The notes below the pieces were generated by a model, which made no database searches, was not told where the DNA came from, and saw only the letters and a list, made by a program, of their open reading frames with translations. 64,000 nt of DNA from contig NC_081332.1 of NCBI RefSeq assembly GCF_022539665.2, positions 5,595,803 through 5,659,802 on the forward strand. The letters run 5' to 3'. Shown piece after piece: positions 13,618 through 23,345 of the stretch. This stretch comes from Daphnia carinata (taxonomy: Eukaryota > Arthropoda > Branchiopoda > Diplostraca > Daphniidae). Made by a program: the position numbers and the translations under genes. How positions within the stretch are numbered: position 1 is the first letter of the stretch; each line of letters opens with the position of its first letter.

Positions 13618-14975
13618 TCCTGCTAAGATTTGTTTTTTACGGGTATAGCTTTTATTCCATATATAGTACGGCAGAAATGTTTTGTATGCGAGAAAAAAAA
13701 AAGAATTGCTATTGAAAGTGTTTAAGAACGATATAGGTTCGCAAAAGGCTACATCCAGCCGTCTGCAAAAAGAACAAGATGGACTTTATCATTTCCGATT
13801 CTCCTTTTTTTTTCCACCGTTTGTCCCCAATTTTTCTTGGCACATTTTCCTTTTCTTACCGTGCCCGTATGTTCACTATATCGACGACATGACCAAGACA
13901 TATCTTCAGCGTCACCGAATATGTATATACGTACAGCACACCAACCACTGTTTTCCATTTCCTCTGTTTTTCGTTCAATATGTTACGCAATTATTGCCTG
14001 CTTCCAAAATTCTTTGGCTCTTCCATCACGTCATTGGGTTGTGATCTATTTTTCTTTTGTTTCAATCTTTTGTTTGGGGCCATGTTGTTGTCATTCAAGA
14101 ACCCCACCAGCTTCAACTGTTCGGCTCAAAGCGATCTTGCGCTGATGACGGAGACACGAGTGTTCGTAAATCATTGAATTCCGGGGCGTAATGACGTTAG
14201 ATACGAGGTGGCATCGTTGTTTTGTGAGGAAGTAATGAAGAATATTGATGTATAGTACACTTGGGGAATCTCGTAAATTGCTCGGAACGTGGAGAGAATT
14301 CGTGTTCGTACAAAAAGACAACCAGAAAGTTTGACAAGTTTTAATTTCATCCAGGCGCTCGTGTCCCTCGTTCCTCGCATAAGCATGAAGCTTCTAAACT
14401 CGTTTAATATCGATAACAAGGAAAAAGCTGGCCCCATCTTTCGGCTTTGCTTCATTAATTTTCTGACCATATAATCTTTTTCTGTCTGAATTTACTCGGT
14501 AAAAACTTGGGGCACGAATACTTATTGTTTCAATTCATGGTACTTAACCAAGTAACCCCCATCTAGAGAAGTGTATGTACAAATAACAAAACTGAAATAA
14601 CAATCAGCATCAAGGATCTTTCAGCTCCCAGCATACAGAACGACCATTACGCCCTGCTTTTCTTACCCGTCAATTCTGCTTTACATTTTTCCTTTACCAA
14701 TTTCCTTTACATTTTACCCGCTGTTAATTGTGCAGTTTTGGTGAAGTCATTTTTAGCCGCTGCGGCTATTAGCTGCAGGAAAGAAAAATCTTCTTGTGCC
14801 TATTGTCACGGTATGTTTGAAATTGCATCAAAGTATGTGGATGTTCCAAGATGCTGAAACAAATAGATTTTTTTTTGTAACTGTAAAGTACTAGGAAACC
14901 ACTACCAAAACCGTCTGATGGTTTCTATAATCAAATTAGTAAACTCCGACAATCACTGTACACCATGTACAAATT

Positions 14976-15947
14976 TCATTTAGCATAGGGAGGTTTAACC
15001 AGCGCGGCACCTTCTTTTGCCTCAAAGAAAGTGTACGACAGTGTGATCGATTCAATGTTTTCCATGCGCGGGTCTTCACCGAAATCAGGGTCGATGTAAA
15101 AGAAAACCGGCATATCCACCTGATAAGGCAAAAACAAAAACAAGGCTGTAGGAAACAAAAAGTAGTAATTGTTAATGACCGACTTACCTGTTCGTTGGGG
15201 TTGAGACGCTGCTCTTCAAAGCAGAAACATTGAATCTTGTTGAAGTACTGTCCAGCTTCAAAAGGTACAACATTATATGTGCTAACTCCATCAATGGGTC
15301 TATTAGTTCTATTTGTTGCAGTATAGAAAGCCAAAGCAGTTTCTCCAAGGGCAACCTAAAATGGGAAAGTGAATTTGGAAGACGTATATACTTTGAAATT
15401 TACTATGTATACTTTGATTTCAGTCTGCTGTGGTTTGAAATCCCATGTCAGGCTTGATGAAGTGTCAGCATTAAACCTGTTCAGTTTGAAAAGAAAAATT
15501 GTAGGTAAAGGTATGTGAAAATATGGTTTGTATAAAAACCTAATCTTTAAAATCCTTTTGGAATTAGGTACAATATTCGCCAAGCCTTCAGCATTGTGGT
15601 TAGCAGACGTTGTTCCACCATAGCTGTAGGACTGAACAAATTTTTAATTTTAAATCATACAAATAGTGGAAAAATCAAATTACCTGACAAAATAATCGAT
15701 AAAGAGGAACTGCCGCATAACTCAGACCACCGACGAGAACTCCAAGGGCAATTACATAATAAACAGTAGATTTGTTTCTCACTCCGCCCTGATACCGATG
15801 TTGATTACTATTACAACAATGAGTGGTTGTGAATGATCTCACTAATGCTCTCGTATTGTGTGCCGGTCTACCATTCAGCCACGTTATTCGGAAGCATTTG
15901 GAAAAATTTGGTAACTTTGACGTAAACGTTAATATTTCAAGTAACAT
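14976..15947 (-). CDS. COX11: COX11, cytochrome c oxidase copper chaperone
   Basis: COX11 delivers copper to the CuB site of cytochrome c oxidase subunit 1 and is anchored in the mitochondrial inner membrane. Five exons join in phase: 15684-15947, 15540-15631, 15413-15476, 15188-15355 and 14976-15119, giving 243 residues. The N-terminus is basic and hydroxylated, as expected of a mitochondrial presequence. One membrane helix around residues 64-82 runs into the family signature YAAVPLYRLFCQ. The copper-binding CFCFEEQ motif begins near residue 183, in exon 4. The C-terminal domain keeps the PVFFYIDPDF block. The start is the first ATG of exon 1. The inverted repeat begins about 195 bp upstream, so the promoter must lie in or next to that short gap. 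Length is close to other animal COX11 proteins. Confidence 0.95.
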
Positions 15948-16142
15948 TTTTCACTGAAGATGTATTCCATAACAGACGACGAAGTTTCTTCGCAACTGCT
16001 TAACTTGGAGCTATTTTTCGCCCAGAGATGGCGAATGAATGTTCAGGATTACAACTGGGTCTCAGCTGGATGCTGGCGCGCCAATACATTTCAGCACTTA
16101 GTTACGGCAATCCATAATTATTGTGTCATTATTGTGTATTAT
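15948..16142. other. COX11 upstream gap
   Basis: Short AT-rich gap between the COX11 start and the inverted repeat, the likely COX11 promoter. The motif GGCAATCC occurs here near 16107 and again as the first bases of the repeat arm at 16146. Confidence 0.4.
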
Positions 16143-16360
16143 TATGGCAATCCGTTTTACATAAAAAAAAAAAAAAAAAAATGGCGGAAAAAAAAAATAA
16201 AAAATCGCACTTTTTTCTTTTTTTCCGACACGTAGCCATCTACCGCTCAGACTCATTATTACTGGCGTAGGCAATTTCAGTCCATTGGATGCCATTCGCA
16301 GTTAGTTCAGTAGCGTGGATGGAGAATAAAATAACGCGTGGCTGGAGGAACAATTGAAAA

Positions 16361-17092
16361 ATGGATAAGATAATACAACAAAAGGATGGTAAGTATAAAC
16401 ATTATTATATTTGTTTTGAATTATTAATTATTGTTTATTAGATCAAATTATGGACCTGCAGGCTCAATTATTGCAACAGCACAAAATATTAGATAACAGC
16501 AAAGCTAAGGATGGTAAGGCCTAATACATAATGATTCTATTTATTTGCTTTTATTCATTTGTGTTTTGTAGCTCAAAGTTTGAGTCTACAAGCTCAGCTA
16601 GGGGAAAAGAACAAATTGGAACGGAACAGTTTCCAAACAGTGAAGGAGGTTTTTCCAAACTCAAACCTAACTGAACATGAGGATGAATTGGCATTAGGCG
16701 AACACATTCAGGTACATAAACTTTTCAAATAAGAATTCAAAATAAGTATAGAATTTTAACAAACAATTATTTATTGTTTAGATATTCAGTCTACCACCTG
16801 ACAGTGTGTTAAATTTAAATTCTGTTAGTGCTGCACAAAAAGAATCGTTAGTAATAAGCCCATGCAGTGAAGGAAGTGAACAATTGTGGGACTGTATTTG
16901 GGCCGAAAATGGGTGTGGTACGGAAACCAAGATATGGCACAAGTTCAACATGAAACATGGATTAGGTACTTTTCGGTTTTATGTCTATTGAAAAAGTATT
17001 TTTAATGCTATTATTTTGCATTCACAGAATTTAATGGGGGATCAAATCAAGTCTGGAAGTGTTACAGGATGGAAGAGTCAGCCTACAGATGA
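16361..17092 (+). CDS. unrecognised small protein in left repeat arm, coiled-coil plus Cys/His motif
   Basis: I do not recognise this gene. Five exons join in phase with GT-AG introns: 16361-16388, 16442-16513, 16572-16711, 16782-16965 and 17028-17092, giving an intact 162-residue protein. Residues 1-50 are Gln, Lys and Leu rich with heptad-like spacing, suggesting a coiled coil. The C-terminal part has Cys-x6-Cys-x6-His-x5-His followed by WKCYR, a spacing that could bind zinc. The matching gene in the opposite arm (20233-20948) carries a stop in exon 4, so only this copy is open throughout. Its place in a repeated cassette suggests a mobile-element or multicopy gene. Further exon-like ORFs follow downstream and could be alternative 3' exons. 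Confidence 0.5.
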
Positions 17093-17150
17093 AAAAACAC
17101 TGAGAGTGCATTACCATTAAGGTATGAGGTAAAGTAATAGAGTATGCACA

Positions 17151-17351
17151 TTGTCTAATGAGAAGTACCATCTTGTGTTAATAAATCCAGTACAACAGCA
17201 ATCCTTTATAGTTCTGTCACAGCTAGAAACCTCAAATAATTCTGCTTCTCTGTCTAAAGAACAACTTGTCCTTTACGTTCAGAGTGTTGGGGAAACAGGG
17301 TACTTAAATGGCCCTAAAGATGTTTTAATTTTGCTGCCATTGCAGAGATGA
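17151..17351 (+). CDS. conserved exon-like ORF downstream of the left-arm gene
   Basis: An open frame of 66 codons. The opposite arm carries the same frame open at 19966-20166 with only about four residue differences, which favours a coding exon. The sequence VLYVQSVGETGYLNGPKD is shared by both. It lies in the same orientation as the 162-residue gene and could be a 3' exon of a longer isoform: exon 5 is also open in another frame that reaches this point. A further candidate last exon, reading VNSNIGSEKILGWG and ending in a stop, lies near 17690-17756. Function unknown. Confidence 0.35.
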   Translation: MSNEKYHLVLINPVQQQSFIVLSQLETSNNSASLSKEQLVLYVQSVGETGYLNGPKDVLILLPLQR

Positions 17352-17809
17352 ACATCATACATGGACTCTTTAGGTATGAAAGGATTTTTCTTCAAATAAT
17401 TTTGAATTTATGACGAAGAATTTCTCCTCCTTTTTGCCAACCAGGTCTAATCTACCAAAAAAAATTTTATCCAATAGGAAAGGATTTTCATGTACTGGGA
17501 ACACAACTATCAACAATGCAACATTGTACAGGTGCTAGTTTATCATTCAACAGCCTTATACAATGATGTTAATCTGCAATTTGTATGTCCTTCCCCCAGC
17601 TTCCACCAGAAGTTGAATCTATGAGTCATGTAAGTTACATGATCAACAGTTGATATGTTTAACGGTGTTGTTTTTCTTTTCTCAATATAGGTTAATAGTA
17701 ACATTGGATCTGAAAAAATTCTTGGTTGGGGCAAGACACTGAATAAATTGTATTGATTGGATGGATGACATGACATTTCTATACTTAATTCGGATTTCCC
17801 AGACGGTAT

Positions 17810-18240
17810 TTGATATTTAAAAAATTGAAGTGCATATCTGGGCTCCCTTCTTTTCTGAAGCCCCGTTTCCCCTTGACTCGTAATAAGCCCGTAGGGGGTC
17901 ATGCCCCTACTGTACGGTATATATAAAAACAACATATACCGAGGTTTGGAGGGCTCTGGCCGGAAAGGGGACGTGGGGTGCCGCTTAGTCCGATGATGTG
18001 TTCACGGAGGGCGATGTGGCTACCCACAAATCCGAACTAAAGGTTAATCGCTCCTGTAAAAATGTTCCAAATCTTCAGCTCTTCTTCCGGCTTCTCTTAG
18101 CCAATCACCGGGTAATCTCCCCGGTGGGTCAACAAGGCAGTGTCTCCCCCTGCCTGGGTTGACGGCAACTTTTGAAAGGGCTATTGTGCCTTTTTAAAGT
18201 TGCAAAAATAATTGTAATGTGCAGAGAATTGTCAATAAAT
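17810..18240 (-). repeat. module R, copy 1 (hairpin-rich repeat)
   Basis: Read on the minus strand this is essentially identical to 19078-19500 and clearly related to 22955-23345. It contains a series of hairpins, listed for copy 2. No protein reading frame is conserved across the three copies, so a structured RNA or DNA element is more likely than a gene. Confidence 0.75.
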
Positions 18241-18412
18241 TTTTTTTTATAAATTTTTTTGCAACTTTTGTTTCTTTCACTGTCTGTTGTCACACATTAC
18301 ATTTATCATCTTTTTTTTATTTAGCTTTCTCAATTCTCGTTTATTGTTTATGCCACGTTTAATGGTAAGCATTGTTTCCTGTAAGCATATATCTGTAAGC
18401 ATTCAATTATTA

Positions 18413-18481
18413 TCCAGGCATCGAACCCTAGATGTTCGGCATTCCGTGCCGATGCTTTACCAATGAGCCATGAATCATGTG
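18413..18481 (-). repeat. tRNA-like sequence B, left
   Basis: On the minus strand the block reads GGCTCATTGGTAAAGC (A-box like), then a perfect TCGGC/GCCGA stem around a 7-base loop, then GGGTTCGATGCC (B-box like). The acceptor ends do not pair well. This is best read as a tRNA-derived fragment such as a SINE head, not a functional tRNA gene. Confidence 0.5.
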
Positions 18482-18597
18482 ATGTCAAGTTGGCTTTTTT
18501 CTAGTCACTTGCGGACTTGCATTTACACTTTGAATAAAACTGAAATGCAATACTGCAATATTATGTTCTCCATTTAGATGTAGATTTTTATACATCT

Positions 18598-18662
18598 ATA
18601 GTAAGGTTTGAACCCAGGGTAGCAGTTATCGCAGTTGAATGCTCTACCACATAGCTATGGAC
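18598..18662 (-). repeat. tRNA-like sequence A, in the repeat spacer
   Basis: On the minus strand it reads AGCTATGTGGTAGAGC followed by GGGTTCAAACC, resembling tRNA A and B boxes. The anticodon arm is degenerate. A similar block precedes R copy 3 at 22334-22400. Confidence 0.4.
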
Positions 18663-18763
18663 ATTATAAAAGCAATACAAAGATAAACATATAGTTGTGA
18701 AAGACTGCATAAACATCCTAGACGATAACATATGATATGCGATAATATAAAATTTAGACATAT

Positions 18764-18832
18764 CTCGTGGCTCAATGTTAGAGCATCGGCGTTGCACGCT
18801 GAATGTCTGAGGATCGATTCCCATGCCAGTAA
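18764..18832 (+). repeat. tRNA-like sequence B, right
   Basis: Plus strand: GGCTCAATGTTAGAGC, a TCGGC/GCTGA stem, then GGATCGATTCC. It is the mirror partner of 18413-18481, showing that the inverted repeat extends, more weakly, into the central spacer. Confidence 0.5.
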
Positions 18833-19077
18833 AACAATATACAAATACAAAATTACTTCAGAAAATATCAAGGTATTACACGTTGTTCCTTGTCTAAGTT
18901 CATGAATTCAAAAAGTGTAATAAATAATAATTGAATACTTACAGATAAACGATACAACGGTGGCAAAAACAATAAAATTGAATTGCGCAAGCTGAATAAA
19001 AAAAAATTGATAAATGTAATGTGTGAACACAGACAATGAAGGCAACAAATTTTGCAAAAAAATTTTATAAAAAAAAA

Positions 19078-19500
19078 TTTATTGACAATTCTCTGCACAT
19101 TACAATTATTTTTGCAACTTTAAAAAGGCACAATAGCCCTTTCAAAAGTTGCCGTCAACCCAGGCAGGGGGAGACACTGCCTTGTTGACCCACCGGGGAG
19201 ATTACCCGGTGATTGGCTAAGAGAAGCCGGAAGAAGAGCTGAAGATTTGGAACATTTTTACAGGAGCGATTAACCTTTAGTTCGGATTTGTGGGTAGCCA
19301 CATCGCCCTCCGTGAACACATCATCGGACTAAGCGGCACCCCACGTCCCCTTTCCGGCCAGAGCCCTCCAAACCTCGGTATATGTTGTTTTTATATATAC
19401 CGTACAGTAGGGGCATGACCCCCTACGGGCTTATTACGAGTCAAGGGGAAACGGGGCTTCAGAAAAGAAGGGAGCCCAGATATGCACTTCAATTTTTTAA
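19078..19500 (+). repeat. module R, copy 2 (hairpin-rich repeat)
   Basis: Hairpins seen: a GCAACTTT/AAAGTTGC stem near 19114-19152; GTCAAC..AGGCAG paired with CTGCCT..GTTGAC at 19154-19189; a perfect 7-bp CACCGGG/CCCGGTG stem with loop GAGATTA at 19191-19211; GGCT/AGCC just after; and a 7-bp GTAGGGG/CCCCTAC stem at 19407-19426. All recur in copy 3. The apparent 130-codon ORF at 19382-19774 runs opposite to the flanking gene and is probably fortuitous. Confidence 0.75.
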
Positions 19501-20232
19501 ATATCAAATACCGTCTGGGAAATCCGAATTAAGTATAGAAATGTCATGTCATCCATCCAATCAATACAATTTATTCAGTGTCTTGCCCCAACCAAGAATT
19601 TTTTCAGATCCAATGTTACTATTAACCTATATTGAGAAAAGAAAAACAACACCGTTAAACATATCAACTGTTGATCATGTAACTTACATGACTCATAGAT
19701 TCAACTTCTGGTGGAAGCTGGGGGAAGGACATACAAACTGCAGATTAACATCATTGTATAAGGCTGTTGAATGATAAACTAGCACCTGTACAATGTTGCA
19801 TTGTTGATAGTTGTGTTCCCAGTACATGAAAATCCTTTCCTATTGGATAAATTTTTTTTTGGTAGATAAGACCTGGTTGGCAAAAAGGAGGAGAAATTCT
19901 TCGTCATAAATTCAAAATTATTTGAAGAAAAATCCTTTCATACCTAAAGAGTCCATGTATGACGTTCATCTCTGCAATAGCAGCAAAATTAAAACATCTT
20001 TAGGGCCATTTAAGTACCCAGTTTCCCCAACACTCTGAACGTAAAGGACAAGTTGTTCTTTAGACAGAGAAGCAGAATTATTTGAGGCTTCTAGCTGTGA
20101 CAGAACTATAAAGGATTGCTGTTGTACTGGATTCATTAACACAAGATGGTACTTCTCATTAGGCAATTTGCATTACTCTATTAATTTACCTCACACCTTA
20201 TGGTAATGCACTCTGTTTTTTCATCTGTAGGC

Positions 20233-20948
20233 TCACTCTTCCATCCTGTAACACTTCCAGACTTGATTTGATCCCCCATTAAAATCTGTGGATGCAAAAT
20301 AATAGAATTAAAAATACTTTTTCAATAAACAAAAAACTGAAAAGTACCTAATCCATGTTTTATGTTGAACTCATGCCATTTCTGGGTTTCCGTACCACAC
20401 CCATTTTTGGCCCAACTACGGTCCCACAATTCTTCAGTTCCTTCGCTGCAAGGACTTATTATTAATGATTCTTTTAGTACAGCACTAACAGAATTTTAAT
20501 TTAACACACTGTCAGGTGGTGGACTGAATAACTAAACAATAAATAATTGTTTTTTAAAATTCTATACTTATTTTGAATTCTTATTTGAAAACTTTAGGTA
20601 CCTGGCTGTGTTCGCCTAGTGCCAACTCATCCTCACGTTCAGTTAGGGATGAGTTTTGAAAAACCTCCTTCACTGTTTGGAAACTGTTCCGTTCCAATTT
20701 GTTCTTTTCCCCTAGCTGAGCTTGATGACTCAAAATTTGAGCTACAAAACACGAATGAATAAAAGCAAATAAATGGAATCATTACGTGTTAGGCCTACGA
20801 ACCTTAGCTTTGTTATCTAATATTTTGTGTTGTTCCAATAACTGGGCCTGCAGCTTCATAATTTGATCTAATAAACAATAATTAATAATTGAAAACCAAT
20901 ATAATAATGTTCATACTTACCATTTTTTTGTTTTATTATCTTATCCAT
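20233..20948 (-). pseudogene. broken second copy of the repeat-arm gene
   Basis: This matches the gene at 16361-17092 exon by exon. Exon 1 (20921-20948) and the coiled-coil exons are readable, but where the left copy reads Leu-Asn-Leu-Asn the right copy has a TAA. Exon 5 also ends earlier, at the TGA covering 20233-20235. It is therefore a decayed duplicate. A separate open frame that matches 17151-17351 persists at 19966-20166. Confidence 0.6.
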
Positions 20949-21930
20949 TTTTCAATTGTTCCTCCAGCCACGCGTTATTCTCCATCCACGCTAATGAGCT
21001 AACTGCGAATGGAATCCAATGGACTGAAATCGCCTACGCCAGTAATAACGAGTCTGAGCGGTAGATGGCTACGTGTCGGAAAAAAGGAAAAAGTGCGATT
21101 TTTTTTTTTTTTTTTCCGCCTTTTTTTTTTTTTATGTAAAACGGATTGCCATAGGGGAATAGCTAAGTTTTTGAAAAAAATAAAATAAAAAATGAGAAAA
21201 CCCGGGCTTATTTTGTTGGGCTTATTTTAAAAGCTGGCCGAACATAATTGCCCGCGGACGGCGCTGCAAGTTCACCAGCCTCTAGCGGCTGAAATCAAAA
21301 CTATTTTTTGACATGTGATTCTCATTGTTTACTTTGTTGTTACGTTGAAAGCGTGTATTTGAGTTTACTTCGTCGGAATAGCTTGTTGTTTTTACCTCCA
21401 CCCCTATTATTGATGTGCAAATTTTACGCTGCTTCGTTACCAACACAAAATGTAAGCTGTTGGACATAGAACAAGGTAATATTAACGTACTTTTGGAAAA
21501 CCAGGTCTCATGTTGTATCATTCTGGATTAAGCCATTGTTACAAGCGTGGTAGCATTCATTTCTCAATGCAACAAAATATTCACAGTCTGTAACAGAAGA
21601 TTTTTTTATTGAATAAACCTTTAAAGCTTTGAAGTGGTATATATACAGGTTGTACCTTAAAATTGAACTTTAAGAACTTTGAAAGGCCATGTTATGTTAA
21701 TTTACTATAGTTTACGGTTGAAACTACGCAGATCTTTTGTAACTTGTTAAGGAGAACATAGTTCATTTTTTTAATTTTCGAAATTTTAACTTGCAGTATA
21801 ACTTCCGGTTTGACAAAGCCTAATAACTCACTATCTATTGGTCTGAATGAAAAAAGAACCACGTTTTCGTAATCCTCGTGAAATTTGGGGTCGAATCCAT
21901 GTGTCAGTAGAAAATACCCGAAAATCGTCA

Positions 21931-21978
21931 AAAATCGCAATTTCCCTGAACTTTAAGTTCAGGAAAAATCGCGATTTT
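21931..21978. repeat. nested inverted repeat
   Basis: AAAATCGC (21931-21938) pairs with GCGATTTT (21971-21978), and inside it CCTGAACTT pairs with AAGTTCAGG around a single T. Both stems are perfect. Confidence 0.8.
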
Positions 21979-22100
21979 GGCCAAATTGGACTTTTTGCCA
22001 AAAACAGGTCAAAATAGGTCAGACACATCTTAAATTTCACGAGGATCACGAAAATCATATTTGTTTTGTTGTGGGCCCAGTATTTCTGGAGATATAGGCT

Positions 22101-22130
22101 ACTTCCGGTTACTTCCGGTTACTTCCGGTA
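22101..22130 (+). repeat. three tandem ETS-type motifs
   Basis: ACTTCCGGTT occurs twice and ACTTCCGGTA once, back to back with no spacing. CTTCCGG is the ETS/GABP core. A fourth CTTCCGG lies near 21804. No gene start is near, so this may be chance repeat growth. Confidence 0.6.
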
Positions 22131-22333
22131 ATTTTTTTTTTCGACTTCGCAAAAAGTAAAAAATGAACATTAATATTCCAAACATTTTAAGCATTTTGAT
22201 CATGAATGAAATGGGGTGGCGGCTTTTTTCGTGTTTGTTTTGCTACTTCATTATTGGTTGATCGCGCGAGTTGCATATACTTATAACACTACTTCGTACT
22301 TCATCCTGGCACGCTACGGGAAATTACTTAATA

Positions 22334-22400
22334 CCAATAGCTCTGAGGTAGAGCGTGTGACTACGGGAATCGAAAGTCAAGAGTTCGAGTCACGTCTGGA
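22334..22400 (+). repeat. tRNA-like sequence A, third cassette
   Basis: AGCTCTGAGGTAGAGC followed 35 to 40 bases later by GAGTTCGAGTC. A and B boxes are recognisable, but the stems are imperfect. Confidence 0.45.
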
Positions 22401-22600
22401 TCCTCCGTGCCAGAGGATTGAGATATGGTTCCTACTGTAGATAAGTTTTCTTTGTACAAAAAATGAATCGCTTTATTGTGTTTATAGGTGACATTCCGAG
22501 ATGGAAATATTAAATTGCGTTGGGACGCACAACAATATTATTACAAGTGCAAATAGGTTTCCTTCAAAAGACATGGAAAAATAGTTAATTAATTTTCAAG

Positions 22601-22664
22601 ACTCATGGCTCTATGGTTGAGCATCAGCGTCGCATGCCAGATATCAGGGGTTCAATCCCCTCAA
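22601..22664 (+). repeat. tRNA-like sequence B, third cassette
   Basis: GGCTCTATGGTTGAGC followed by AGGGG, TTCAATC, CCCCT, a perfect T-arm. The anticodon stem is mismatched and no acceptor stem is seen, so it is tRNA-derived rather than a clear tRNA gene. Confidence 0.5.
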
Positions 22665-22954
22665 AATATAATGCGTGTATATTATTCAATATCATTGATG
22701 CACATAAAGTGGTAGAATCTCCATGAAGTGAGATTAAAGTGCATCGTTCCATAAACAATGAAGTCGTCTAACAACGAAATATACTCCTATGATTGGGAAC
22801 AGCAAAAATTGAGAATATAACGTATACGTCTATAAAATGACATTGGGACATAAATAGGGAAATGTTCACATTAGTGAACAGTGCAGAGCAACAGCACGAC
22901 AGTAAAAAAGATAAGATCTGTCACTTTTTTTTTTTTTACAGCATTTGTATTGAC

Positions 22955-23345
22955 AATATTCGGCACAATTTAAAGACTTGCAACTTTGAAAGGGCAAAAT
23001 AGCCGATTTCAAAGTTGCTGTCAACCAAGGTAGGGGGAGACACTACCTCAGTTGACTCACCGGGGAGATTACCCGGTGCGTGGCTAAGAGAAGCCGGAAG
23101 AAGAGCGAAGGTTGCGGACAAGCTTTTACGTGAGCGATTAACTGTTAATTCGGATTTTTGGGTAGCCCCATAGCCTTCCAATGATATCATCGGACCATGA
23201 GGACCCCCACGTCCCCTTTCCAGACAGCGCACTCACAACCGTTACTGCTGATCACAGTAGGGGCATGACCCCCTACGGGCTTATTAAAAATCAAGGGGAA
23301 ACGGGGCCACAGAAAAGAAGGGAGCCCAGATATGCACTTCAATTT
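22955..23345 (+). repeat. module R, copy 3 (diverged)
   Basis: Same order of hairpins as copy 2: a perfect 12-bp stem GCAACTTTGAAA/TTTCAAAGTTGC (22980-23018); GTCAAC..AGGTAG with CTACCT..GTTGAC (23020-23056), differing from copies 1 and 2 by a paired C-to-T and G-to-A change; CACCGGG/CCCGGTG (23058-23078); GGCT/AGCC (23082-23095); and GTAGGGG/CCCCTAC (23257-23276). The match ends near ATGCACTTCAATTT. Confidence 0.75.

Larger units (their letters stand above)
1..14975. other. gene-free, low-complexity stretch
   Basis: No coding gene is supported here. The open frames are short, lie over homopolymer runs, and show neither recognisable domains nor coherent splice chains. The stretch is full of T or A runs of 10 to 27, G runs of 13 to 14, a C run of 22 and several dinucleotide repeats. 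It could be intergenic DNA or a long intron of a gene outside the window. DRE-like TATCGATA occurs once at 6053-6060, with no gene nearby. Confidence 0.6.
16143..18416 (+). repeat. left arm of large inverted repeat
   Basis: This segment is the reverse complement of 18924-21153. Outer ends match from TATGGCAATCCG. In order the arm holds a leader with A-rich runs, a five-exon gene (16361-17092), a conserved ORF (17151-17351), several further exon-like pieces to about 17756, and module R (about 17810-18240). By eye the arms look about 90 percent identical through the gene, almost identical through 17400-18240, then clearly lower at 18250-18416. Confidence 0.9.
18924..21153 (-). repeat. right arm of large inverted repeat
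   Basis: Reverse complement of 16143-18416, ending at CGGATTGCCATA. It carries module R, a second copy of the small gene with stops, and the same leader. The centre of symmetry is near 18.65 kb. The spacer 18417-18923 holds tRNA-like fragments. Confidence 0.9.

Noticed and set aside
17543-17935. 130-codon minus-strand ORF, repeated identically at 19382-19774 on the plus strand
   Set aside because: It runs opposite to the exon-like pieces and half of it lies in module R, whose third copy does not keep the frame. Identity of the two copies follows from near-identical DNA, not from protein selection.
18413-18832. Functional tRNA genes in the repeat spacer
   Set aside because: A and B boxes are recognisable, but acceptor stems do not pair and anticodon arms are mostly degenerate, so tRNA-derived repeats are more likely.
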